Source: Phenylobacterium sp. (GTDB taxonomy: Bacteria > Pseudomonadota > Alphaproteobacteria > Caulobacterales > Caulobacteraceae). Taken from it: a DNA stretch of 64,000 nucleotides. Under the pieces are notes generated by a model that worked only from the letters and a program-made list of their open reading frames with translations, was not told where the DNA came from and searched no databases. Both the position numbers and the translations under genes were made by a program. The DNA is taken from NCBI RefSeq assembly GCF_030651755.1, contig NZ_JAUSBZ010000100.1, forward strand, positions 1-64,000. Reading direction: 5' to 3'. Positions 25,342-35,053 of this stretch are shown piece after piece (position 1 is the first letter of the stretch; the number at the start of each line of letters is the position of its first letter).

Positions 25342-26342
25342 GACAGCTGGCCTTCCAACTCGCCCTGATAGCCGAACAGGCCCTGGGCGCCGCCGGTGTG
25401 CAGGAAGACCACGGTCTCGTCCTTGAAGGCGCCCCGGGCGCACAGGTCGATGAGCCCCTTCATGGCCTTGCCGCTATAGACCGGATCCAGGATCAGAGCC
25501 TCGGTGCGGGCCGCCAGCTTCAAGGCGTCGATCACCGCCTGGTCGATCAGGCCGTAGCCGGCGCCCACATAGTCACAGTTGGCCGCCACGCGATCGCGGC
25601 TCACGCGGCCTTCCTGACCCAGCAGGGCGCAGGTCTCCTGGGCGAGCTTGAACACATTGGCCTCCTGGGCGGCCTGGGGCGCGCGCACCCCGATGCCCAG
25701 GACCGGAATGTCGGCGCCGATCACCGCCAGGCCCGCGACCAGGCCCGCATGGGTGCCGGCGCTGCCGGTGGCGGTCACGATGCGGTCGATCTTCAGGCCC
25801 ATGGCGTCGGCCTGCACCACCAGCTCCCGGGCGCAGTCGGCATAGCCCAGGGCGCCGACCGCATTGGAGCCGCCGCCGGGGATCACATAGGGCCGGCCGC
25901 CGCGCTCACGCACCCCCTGGGCGACGCGCTCAAGGGCGGCGTTCATGTCGCTGCCGCCGGGCACAGTCTCGATGTTCGCGCCCAGCAGGCGGTCGAGGAG
26001 CACATTGCCCGATTGGTTGTAGTCCACGGCGCTGGAGCCGGTGCGCGCCTCCAGGATGATCTCGCAGGCCATGCCGAGCTTCGCGGCGGCCGCGGCCGTC
26101 TGGCGCACATGGTTGGACTGGATCGCGCCCTGGGTCACGAGGGTGTCGGCGCCCTGGGCCACGGCTTCGCCCGCCAGGAATTCCAGCTTGCGGGTCTTGT
26201 TGCCGCCACCGGCCAGGCCCGTGGCGTCATCCCGCTTGATGAACAGGTTCAGACCGCCCAGCGCTTCCCCCAGTCGGGGAGCAGCCTCAAGCGGCGTGGG
26301 CAGGTGGGCGAAACGGACGCGGGGAAAGCGGGCCAGGTGCAT
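25338..26342 (-). CDS. D-cysteine desulfhydrase / ACC deaminase family PLP enzyme
   Basis: A 334-residue fold-type II PLP enzyme. The family block '[25 protein letters not shown]' holds the PLP-binding Lys (GGNKTRK) near residue 50; '[24 protein letters not shown]' contains the Ser-Asn pair that stacks near substrate; '[13 protein letters not shown]' is the C-terminal PLP site. D-cysteine desulfhydrase (to pyruvate, sulfide and ammonia) is the best assignment; ACC deaminase is possible, but that group has a distinct active site. Its stop overlaps the start of the racemase gene. Confidence 0.88.
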   Translation of the reverse strand: MHLARFPRVRFAHLPTPLEAAPRLGEALGGLNLFIKRDDATGLAGGGNKTRKLEFLAGEAVAQGADTLVTQGAIQSNHVRQTAAAAAKLGMACEIILEARTGSSAVDYNQSGNVLLDRLLGANIETVPGGSDMNAALERVAQGVRERGGRPYVIPGGGSNAVGALGYADCARELVVQADAMGLKIDRIVTATGSAGTHAGLVAGLAVIGADIPVLGIGVRAPQAAQEANVFKLAQETCALLGQEGRVSRDRVAANCDYVGAGYGLIDQAVIDALKLAARTEALILDPVYSGKAMKGLIDLCARGAFKDETVVFLHTGGAQGLFGYQGELEGQLS

Positions 26343-26372
26343 GATCGGCTCCTCGATGAACTCGAGCGTGCC

Positions 26373-26420
26373 CTAGAGCATGAAGCGATCAGACGGAACT
26401 GTCTGATTATCAGAACGCGC
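26373..26420. repeat. dispersed intergenic palindromic repeat, module-B relative (R3)
   Basis: CTAGAGCATGAAGCGATCAGACGGAACTGTCTGATTATCAGAACGCG has the hairpin ATCAGAC-GGAACT-GTCTGAT, matching the core of the second module of R1 (GATCAGACGATTCCGTCTGATC). It lies in the 117-bp gap between the desulfhydrase start and the MAPEG stop. Confidence 0.65.
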
Positions 26421-26459
26421 CCTGTCACGCGCCTGACCCGTCGTCTGCGTTCCACCCGG

Positions 26460-26855
26460 TCAGGGAACGAGGATCGGCGCCGCCACCAGGCCAAGCCCGA
26501 CGATGCTGACCAGCCAGGCCAGGGACCGGAGGCCGCGCACGCCGAAGGCGTAGAGCGGCACATAGGCCACCCGGGCCCAGAAATAGACCTGGGCGCCGAT
26601 GGCGCTCAGCTCGGTTCCGCGACCGGTCACATGGGCGATCAGCACGACGCCGATGAAGATGGGCAGGGTCTCGAACAGATTGGCCTGGGCCCGCTGCAGT
26701 CGCTGGGCGCGGGGACTGAGGGGCGGCATCTCCTCGTCCCGGGCGCCGGTGTTCCACTTCAGGCCGTACTGGGCGGTCCGGGCCATGTCGAAGAGCAGGA
26801 TCTGGATGAAGGCCAGGACCAGCGTCCAGGCCAGCATGACGAGTTCAATGGTCAT
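26460..26855 (-). CDS. MAPEG-family membrane protein
   Basis: Membrane protein of 131 residues with four hydrophobic helices ('MTIELVMLAWTLVLAFIQILLFD', 'ANLFETLPIFIGVVLIAHV', 'GAQVYFWARVAYVPLYAFGV', 'SLAWLVSIVGLGLVAAPIL'). The sequence 'RAQANLFETLPIFIG' and 'YFWARVAYVPLY' are the MAPEG signatures (ExxxN/E and the Arg-Tyr motif) that bind glutathione in the eukaryotic homologues. The bacterial role is uncertain. It stands alone between repeat R3 and the TonB receptor, transcribed in the same direction as the receptor. Confidence 0.9.
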   Translation of the reverse strand: MTIELVMLAWTLVLAFIQILLFDMARTAQYGLKWNTGARDEEMPPLSPRAQRLQRAQANLFETLPIFIGVVLIAHVTGRGTELSAIGAQVYFWARVAYVPLYAFGVRGLRSLAWLVSIVGLGLVAAPILVP

Positions 26856-26967
26856 CGCGTCGTCCCCCTTTTCGCTCCCTGGCGGAGCTTCAGCGCAGGA
26901 GGGGACGCCGGCGCCGGGCCGCCGTCAAGGACGACCCGGCGTCAACGCGGTCAGGTGCGGGACGGAC

Positions 26968-29382
26968 TCAGCCCCCGAACCTGCGGCTGAAGCGCACCCC
27001 GATGGCCCGCGGCGGCAGGACATAGGTGTAGTGGCTGCGCACATAGACCCGGTCGCCGTTCCCGTCGAAGACCGGCTGATTGAACTGGCTGGTTCCCCGG
27101 GCGCCGGTCTCGGCGAACTCATTGAAGAGGTTCTTCACATAGAGCGTCGCCGTCCAGTCGCTGGTCCCCAGGGAGACCGCGGCGTTGTGAACCTGGTAGC
27201 CCTCGAGGGTCAGGCTCTCGGCCCGGCCGCCGGTCCGGGTCAGCACGTCCGACAGGGCGGTGACGCCATAGTTGAAGCCGAAGTCCAGGCCGTTGGCGAG
27301 GGTCCGCTCATAGTCGACGAACAGGCTGCCCTGGTGCTCCGGAGATCCCGGCAGGCGATCCCCGGGCATGCCGTCCTCATAGGTGATGGTGCTCTGGAAA
27401 CCCGGAGGATTGAACCGGGGCACCAGATTCGGAGTCACCTCGGTGAGCTCTGAGGTGTTGTAGGAATAGCTGCCCCGCACGGTCCAGGACTCAGCCAGCC
27501 GGCCGATGAAGTTCACCTCGACCCCCTTGGACTCCGCGGCCGAGCCATTCTTGGTGATCGGGATCAGGCCGTTCTCGGTGGCCGAGGAAACCTGTGGGTC
27601 ACTCCATTCAATGAAGTAGGCCGAGCCGTTCAGGGTCAGGCGATTGTCGAACAGCTGCGTCTTCAGCCCGATCTCATAGTTCAGGGTCTTGTCCGGCTGA
27701 TAGGCCAGTTCGTTGGGCAGGGCGCAGCTGATCTGGTTGGTCGGCAGGGGCACAGGGCAGGGGCCGACCCCGTTGGAGTTGCCGATCCGGTAGCCCTCGC
27801 TGACGGTCAGATAGCCCAGGATATTCTCGCTGAACTTGTAGGAGGTGTTGAACTTGTAGAGCCAGCCGCTGTCCTTCTGGCCGCCGGGTTCGAAGTTCAA
27901 ATTGATCTCGTCTGGGCCGGCGCCGAAAAACACGCTGTAGAGCAGCGGGAAGTCGACGGCCTGGAAGGTCTCCAACTCGTAGGAATAGCGCCGGGCGCCG
28001 ACGGTCACCTGCCAGGCCGAGGTGATGTCGTAGGAGACTTCGCCATAGAGGGCCTGCTCCTTCAGGTCGGTCAGGCCCACATTGTAGTATTCCAGGGCGT
28101 CAGGTCGCTCTCCTCCCAGCCATTCCGCATAGCCCGGGGTGAACTCCTTGCTCGAGGCGTTCGAGTCGAGCTCGTAATAGAAGCCGCCCAGGATCCAGTT
28201 GAAGGGGCCTCCGTGGTCGGAGACCAGGCGTAGTTCCTGGCTCACAACCTGCTGGCCGGCCTCCTCCAGGGTATAGGCGGTGAAGGTCGGGAAGGCCTCG
28301 TAGCTGTATTCCAGGCTGATCAGCAGGTCTGTCTGATCGCGCTGACCGCGTTCGGTGTAGCGCGACTTGCCGGTGGACGAGGTCAGCTGGGCGAAGCCCA
28401 GGTCGGCGGCGATCTCCAGGGCGATCAGTTCGTTCCACCGGCGGTTGGGCTCCAGGACCCGCTCGGCCGAAACATAGTCGCCGGTGGCCAGGGTGCTGCG
28501 GCGATGGCTGACCTGACGGGCGCCGATGTCCTTTTCCTGGAAGTGATAGGTCAGGGTCCCGTCCAGCCAGTCGGTAGGAGCCCAGCGGGCCGCCAGGCGG
28601 CCGGAGGCCACTGACTCGTAGTTCGCATCCTTCTTGCTGGTGAGGTTCTGGGAGACCGCGGTCGGGTTGCTGAAGTCTGGATCGGGGTCGGAAATGCCCG
28701 GCTGCTGGACCAGGAAGTTGTAGTCGATGAAGCCGCTGTCGCTCAGCTGATCGAAGGAGGCGCGCAGGGCGAAGGTGTCGCTGAGCGGCGCATTGAAGGT
28801 GACGCCCAGGTCCCGGGACAGGCTGCTGGCCTCGCTGTACTGATAGGCGTCTGCGCGGACCTCCATCATCGGCGCGAGGAAGCTGGGCTTGTTGGGGATA
28901 TAACGGATCGCACCCCCAAGCGTGCCCGCGCCATAGAGCGTGCCCTGCGGCCCCAGGAGGATTTCCACCCGCTCCAGGTCGTTGGTCCGCAGGTCAACAT
29001 AGAGCGGGATTTCGCCGACATAGGTGGCCACCGTGCCGCCGCCGCCGCTGACCCCTTCGGCGGACCCCAGGGGGTCGGCGTTGAGGCCGCGAACGATGAT
29101 CCGGTTGTCGCCGCGGGAGCCCTGGTCGACGATGTGGATGCCGGGCACCCACTTGGCCACGTCGGACAGGTCCTTGAGCCCCTGTCTCTCCATTTCGACG
29201 GCGCCGACGGCGGCGATGTTGATGGGCGCATCCTGGACGGTCGAGTCTCTCCGGGTGGCGGTGATGACCAGTTCCTGGACTTCGACCGGCTGGGCGGAGA
29301 CGATGGTCGGGGTCGCGACGGTGACGGCGAGCGTGCTGATCGAGGTCAGCAGGATGGCCCGCGGAGACAGGTTGAGACGCAT
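26968..29382 (-). CDS. TonB-dependent outer-membrane receptor
   Basis: An 804-residue precursor. Its signal peptide (MRLNLSPRAILLTSISTLAVTVATPTIVSA) is followed by the TonB box region 'VEVQELVITATRRDSTVQD', the plug domain ('GLKDLSDVAKWVPGIHIVDQG', 'LERVEILLGPQGTLYGAGTLGGAIRYI') and a 22-strand barrel ending in an aromatic residue pattern (VRFSRRFGG). It resembles the large 'OMR family' receptors of Caulobacter and sphingomonads, whose ligands vary (glycans, flavonoids, siderophores). I use the ATG at 29382; the ORF track start at 29967 overlaps the sulfotransferase. It is divergent from the TPR-sulfotransferase, with an AT-rich spacer of 141 bp. Ligand unknown. Confidence 0.92.
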   Translation of the reverse strand: MRLNLSPRAILLTSISTLAVTVATPTIVSAQPVEVQELVITATRRDSTVQDAPINIAAVGAVEMERQGLKDLSDVAKWVPGIHIVDQGSRGDNRIIVRGLNADPLGSAEGVSGGGGTVATYVGEIPLYVDLRTNDLERVEILLGPQGTLYGAGTLGGAIRYIPNKPSFLAPMMEVRADAYQYSEASSLSRDLGVTFNAPLSDTFALRASFDQLSDSGFIDYNFLVQQPGISDPDPDFSNPTAVSQNLTSKKDANYESVASGRLAARWAPTDWLDGTLTYHFQEKDIGARQVSHRRSTLATGDYVSAERVLEPNRRWNELIALEIAADLGFAQLTSSTGKSRYTERGQRDQTDLLISLEYSYEAFPTFTAYTLEEAGQQVVSQELRLVSDHGGPFNWILGGFYYELDSNASSKEFTPGYAEWLGGERPDALEYYNVGLTDLKEQALYGEVSYDITSAWQVTVGARRYSYELETFQAVDFPLLYSVFFGAGPDEINLNFEPGGQKDSGWLYKFNTSYKFSENILGYLTVSEGYRIGNSNGVGPCPVPLPTNQISCALPNELAYQPDKTLNYEIGLKTQLFDNRLTLNGSAYFIEWSDPQVSSATENGLIPITKNGSAAESKGVEVNFIGRLAESWTVRGSYSYNTSELTEVTPNLVPRFNPPGFQSTITYEDGMPGDRLPGSPEHQGSLFVDYERTLANGLDFGFNYGVTALSDVLTRTGGRAESLTLEGYQVHNAAVSLGTSDWTATLYVKNLFNEFAETGARGTSQFNQPVFDGNGDRVYVRSHYTYVLPPRAIGVRFSRRFGG

Positions 29383-29523
29383 GATGGTTCTTCCCCTCGG
29401 CTTTGCTGAGAGGCAGGCTGCGGAACGGCTGGACCGGGCCTCAAGGGCCTTGTTGCACCGCAGAACGCAATTATTCAGTATGACGAAATTATGTGCGCGT
29501 ATGCGCTCGTTTGACGGCGCCCC

Positions 29524-31125
29524 ATGACCGAAACGTCCATTGAGGCCGACGCGGACGGCCCTGGGAGTCGCCTCGCCAGGGCCGAGCGCCTGATGGCGCA
29601 AAAGGCCTATGAGCCCGCCCACGCCCTTTGCATGGAGGCCCTGGCGGCCGATCCCCAAGCGGCCGGCGCCTGGTTCCTGCTGGGCGTGCTGGCGGCCGAT
29701 CACGACAATCCGGGCAAGGCCGCCGAGCTGTTTGGCAAGGCCGCGTCCCTTGATCTCGATGATCCCCGGGCGCCGGCCCAGCTGGCCCGCTGCCTGATTG
29801 CGCTGAACCGCCGAGACGAGGCCCTGACCCAGGCCCAGGTCGCCGCTGGCCGCGGGCCTGCGGACGCCCTGACCCTCGATACGTTGGGCGTGGTCTATAG
29901 CCGGGCGGGTCTGCATGATCGCGCCATCGGCTATTTCGAGGCGGCGTTTGCGCGCGAGCCACGCCATGCGAGCTTTGCTTATAACCTCGCCGCGTCACGG
30001 CAGTTTTCCGGGGACTTCGACGGCGCCGAGACGGCCTACGCCCAGGCGCTGGCCCTGGATCCCGACCTGCACCGCGCCTGGTCGTCCAGGGTTCAGCTCA
30101 GACGTCAGACCTCAGAGGCCAATTTCCTGCCGGAGCTTGAGGCGCGGTTTTCGGCAGCGGACTCAGCCGAGGCGCGCCTGCACCTTGGCCACGCCCTGGC
30201 GAAAACCCACGAGGATCTCGGCGACTTCGCCCAGGCCCTCGACTGGCTGATCGCGGCCAAGGCGGCCAAGGGCCGACAGGTGGGCTACGATCCCCGGGCC
30301 GACGCCGAGCTCTTCGCCGCCGCCCAGGCGACCTTCCCGCCAGGGACAGCGGCCCTGGGCCACCGGTCGGATCGGCCGATCTTTGTGGTGGGTCTGCCGC
30401 GCACCGGCACCACCCTGGTGGATCGCATTCTTTCCAGCCATCCACAGGTCGCCTCGGCGGGCGAACTGACCAATTTCGGTCTGGTCCTCAAGCGCATGAC
30501 CGGTTCGCCGGGCGCCTTCGTGCTCGACGAGACCACCCTTGAGGCGGCCGGCGACCTCGACCTGCGCAAGGCTGGCGAGGCCTATCTGAAGAGCGTGGAA
30601 GCCCTGGTCTCGGGGAGTGGTCGCTTCATCGACAAGATGCCCCTGAACTTCGTCTATGCGGGGCTCATCCACCGGGCGCTGCCCGATGCGCGGATCATCT
30701 GCCTGAGGCGCCATCCCATGGACGCCTGCCTGTCGAACTTCCGGCAGCTCTTCGCCACCGGCTTTTCCTATTACGACTACGCCTACGACCTGGCCCATAC
30801 GGGGGCCTATTATGGCGGCTTCGACCGGCTGGTGGCCCACTGGCGCGACGTCCTGCCCGCCGACCGATTCACCGAACTCGCCTATGAGGATCTGGTCGCC
30901 GACCAGGAGGCTGAGACGCGGCGGCTCCTGGACTTCTGCGGCCTGGACTTCGATCCCCGCTGCCTGGCCTTCCACGAGAACACAGCCCCGGTGGCCACAG
31001 CCAGTTCTGTCCAGGTGCGCAGCCCGATCTACGCCACCTCCATCGGACGCTGGCGTCGCTATGGACCAGGCCTTGCCCCCCTACGTCAGGCGCTGGAGGC
31101 GGCTGGGGTTCAGGTGGAGGATTAG
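29524..31125 (+). CDS. TPR-containing sulfotransferase
   Basis: Cytoplasmic fusion protein of 533 residues. Residues about 15-250 form six or so TPR units ('AERLMAQKAYEPAHALCMEALAADP', 'LGVVYSRAGLHDRAIGYFEAAFAREP', 'AETAYAQALALDPDLHRAWSSRV'). From about residue 280 comes the sulfotransferase domain, with the PAPS 5'-phosphosulfate loop 'IFVVGLPRTGTTLVDRILSSHP' and the 3'-phosphate site 'ARIICLRRHPMDACLSNF'. This architecture is frequent in Caulobacterales and sphingomonads. The acceptor could be a glycan, lipid or protein Tyr; none is evident. It lacks a signal peptide. Confidence 0.9.
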   Translation: MTETSIEADADGPGSRLARAERLMAQKAYEPAHALCMEALAADPQAAGAWFLLGVLAADHDNPGKAAELFGKAASLDLDDPRAPAQLARCLIALNRRDEALTQAQVAAGRGPADALTLDTLGVVYSRAGLHDRAIGYFEAAFAREPRHASFAYNLAASRQFSGDFDGAETAYAQALALDPDLHRAWSSRVQLRRQTSEANFLPELEARFSAADSAEARLHLGHALAKTHEDLGDFAQALDWLIAAKAAKGRQVGYDPRADAELFAAAQATFPPGTAALGHRSDRPIFVVGLPRTGTTLVDRILSSHPQVASAGELTNFGLVLKRMTGSPGAFVLDETTLEAAGDLDLRKAGEAYLKSVEALVSGSGRFIDKMPLNFVYAGLIHRALPDARIICLRRHPMDACLSNFRQLFATGFSYYDYAYDLAHTGAYYGGFDRLVAHWRDVLPADRFTELAYEDLVADQEAETRRLLDFCGLDFDPRCLAFHENTAPVATASSVQVRSPIYATSIGRWRRYGPGLAPLRQALEAAGVQVED

Positions 31126-31146
31126 GCCAGGTTCAGGACCGCTTCC

Positions 31147-31587
31147 TCAGGGCCGCTGGTCGCGGGGCAAGGCGGCGACCTCGGCGGGGGTGAGCTTGCG
31201 GATTTCCTGCACCAGGCAGGGCGTGGCGCCGATGGGCGAGGCCACGCGCACATCCAGGTCCATTCGGTCGCAGACCATGTCCGAGCCCCCCGACGGGATC
31301 AGCACCAGGGGGTCGGAGGCGCTGGTGGTCAGGCAGGCGTTGCGCATGGTCACGCGAAACACGTCCTGCGGACCGACGCTGGTGCGGAACAGGACGGTGT
31401 TGCGGTCGACAATCTTCTGGCCGCGAATGGCGTTCAGGCGGAAGCAGGCGCGGCCGGCTTCGGGACCGCCTGCGGCCATGGACTGGGCGGTCGGCCCGCC
31501 GACGGGAGCCTGAGGCCCCCCTGCGGCGCAGCCGGCCAGGGTGAGGGCGCCGAGGGCGGCCAAGGCCGTAGCGAACGGGACGGTCAT
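31147..31587 (-). CDS. small lipoprotein of unknown function
   Basis: A 146-residue precursor with a lipobox: 'ALAALGALTLAGCAAGG', Cys near residue 20. The mature domain has four further cysteines ('GRACFRLNAIRG', 'MRNACLTTS', 'DMVCDRMD', 'TPCLVQEIR'). The layout (start with CF-L..I-G..IVD..T.LF.T) resembles the DUF6491-type lipoproteins common in Caulobacterales, but I am not certain of that name. The even number of Cys may mean two disulfides in the periplasm. A TPP riboswitch and thiC operon start divergently about 140 bp away. Confidence 0.75.
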   Translation of the reverse strand: MTVPFATALAALGALTLAGCAAGGPQAPVGGPTAQSMAAGGPEAGRACFRLNAIRGQKIVDRNTVLFRTSVGPQDVFRVTMRNACLTTSASDPLVLIPSGGSDMVCDRMDLDVRVASPIGATPCLVQEIRKLTPAEVAALPRDQRP

Positions 31588-31724
31588 TGCTGTCTCCTCC
31601 TGTGGCCAAACGAGGGGCCTGCCCCCGATGTTCCAGTCCGTCAGCCGGTCTCGCGGCACAATGGGGCCAAAGCTTGACCCGCCGCCCCTTGGCGGACCGG
31701 TCGGTGCGGACTAGAGTTCTTTCG

Positions 31725-31813
31725 TCCTCGGGGGGCCGCGCTTGGGCGGCTGAGAGGCGGGGGAGCCCGCGACCCGTTGAACCTGATCCGGGTCATGCCG
31801 GCGAAGGGAACGG
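31725..31813 (+). ncRNA. TPP riboswitch (THI element)
   Basis: Contains the conserved thiamin pyrophosphate aptamer blocks in order: GGGGG..., CTGAGA in 'GGCGGCTGAGAGGCGG', 'GAACCTGATCCGGGTCATGCCGGCGAAGGGAA'. It ends 8 bp before the start codon of the next gene, so ligand binding probably blocks translation initiation by occluding the GGAG site there. It should turn off the membrane-protein/thiC operon when TPP is abundant. Confidence 0.95.
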
Positions 31814-31821
31814 AGAGCGCC

Positions 31822-34097
<2,276 letters not shown>

Positions 34098-34103
34098 GGG
34101 GCT

Positions 34104-34583
34104 TCAGCCCTTCAGGACGGCGCTGAGGCTGCCGTCTGACTCCAGCACCACGAAGGCGGCGTCCGAAAGCTGGGCGCCGCCCGAGGTGCGGATGGCGGCG
34201 ACCAATTCCTCCTGCGTAACCCTTTGCTGACGCAAGGCGCCCGGCAGGGGTTCCCCATCCTTCAGCAACAGGCTGGGCTCTGACTTGACCAGCCGGTCGA
34301 CCCCTTTGATGCGGACTGACAGGAAGGTGACGCCGTATTGCAGGCCGACCAGCAGGGCGAGCGCCGCCACGCCCTCGGCCAGGGCCAGATCCTTGGAGGT
34401 GAGGATGCTGGAAAAGGTCGAACCAATCGCCACTGTCACCACCAGATCGAAGGCGTTGAGCTTGGACAGGGTCCGTTTGCCGGAGGTCCGTAGGACGACG
34501 ACCAGGGCGAGATATGCTGCGGCCCCGACCACCAGGATGCGGACGATCGGGTCCCAGCCTGTGAACAGGGCGTCAGGCGACAT
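34104..34583 (-). CDS. DUF421 (YetF-like) membrane protein
   Basis: Protein of 159 residues with an N-terminal membrane part of three helices (PIVRILVVGAAAYLALVVVLR, 'DLVVTVAIGSTFSSILT', 'GVAALALLVGLQYGVTFLSV') and a cytoplasmic C-terminal domain 'SEPSLLLKDGEPLPGALRQQRVTQEELVAAIR'. The block 'RTSGKRTLSKLNAFDLVVTVAIGS' is the DUF421 signature. Function is not established; the homologue YetF of Bacillus is linked to membrane stress and lipid state. The start is the ATG at 34583 (MSPDALFTGW). It converges on thiC, 6 bp apart. A FixK/FNR-type box lies 75 bp upstream of the start. Confidence 0.9.
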   Translation of the reverse strand: MSPDALFTGWDPIVRILVVGAAAYLALVVVLRTSGKRTLSKLNAFDLVVTVAIGSTFSSILTSKDLALAEGVAALALLVGLQYGVTFLSVRIKGVDRLVKSEPSLLLKDGEPLPGALRQQRVTQEELVAAIRTSGGAQLSDAAFVVLESDGSLSAVLKG

Positions 34584-34657
34584 GGAGGCGAAGATGGGGC
34601 GAGCGCATGGGCCATCAACCCTTCGGGGGGGCAAAGGCTCCACCGCCACGGGAAGCC

Positions 34658-34671
34658 TTGACGTTGATCAA
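34658..34671. promoter_or_regulatory. predicted FNR/FixK-family binding site
   Basis: TTGACGTTGATCAA is a full TTGA-N6-TCAA palindrome. It lies in the divergent spacer between the DUF421 gene (75 bp) and the small membrane protein gene (about 50 bp), a location suitable for oxygen-responsive control of either. Confidence 0.6.
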
Positions 34672-34721
34672 GGCGCCGCCTCCTCGACAGACCAAGCTAA
34701 ACCTGCGTCAGGAGCATGATG

Positions 34722-34979
34722 ATGGACGGTGAAGACCCCCAGCCGCAAATCGGCAGACGGCCCATGCTGCGTCGCGCAGCGTGGGGCATGGCGGCGGCCT
34801 TGGCCGGGTTCACCCTGGTCAGCGCGATGCTGGCCGTCTCCTACGGCCGCACCCCGATGCTGGAACAGGCCCTGTTTCAGCTGGGTCTGGGGGCTACCAC
34901 CCTGATCGCCGCCATCGGCCAGGTCCTGATCCTGGCCGGTCTGACCCTGCTGTGGAGCGCCCTGCGCCGACAGCGGTGA
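34722..34979 (+). CDS. small two-helix membrane protein
   Basis: Small protein with two hydrophobic helices ('AAWGMAAALAGFTLVSAMLAVSYG' and 'LGLGATTLIAAIGQVLILAGLTLLWSALRRQR'). Three in-frame ATGs occur in a row at 34716, 34719 and 34722. The ribosome site AGGAG ends at 34714, so only the third ATG has normal spacing (7 bp); I prefer it (85 residues). Its short N-terminal tail is acidic. No known family. A FixK/FNR-type box lies about 50 bp upstream, suggesting induction at low oxygen. Confidence 0.7.
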   Translation: MDGEDPQPQIGRRPMLRRAAWGMAAALAGFTLVSAMLAVSYGRTPMLEQALFQLGLGATTLIAAIGQVLILAGLTLLWSALRRQR

Positions 34980-35053
34980 TTGTCGTCGGCCGCCATTGAC
35001 GGCGGCGGTGGGACGCGAAAGGCTCCACCCCTTCGTTCGCCCAGGGGTCGGTC

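Noticed and set aside
26968-29967. 999-residue version of the TonB receptor gene in the ORF track
   Set aside because: The first 195 residues have no receptor similarity and overlap the divergent sulfotransferase; a signal peptide starts at the ATG at 29382.
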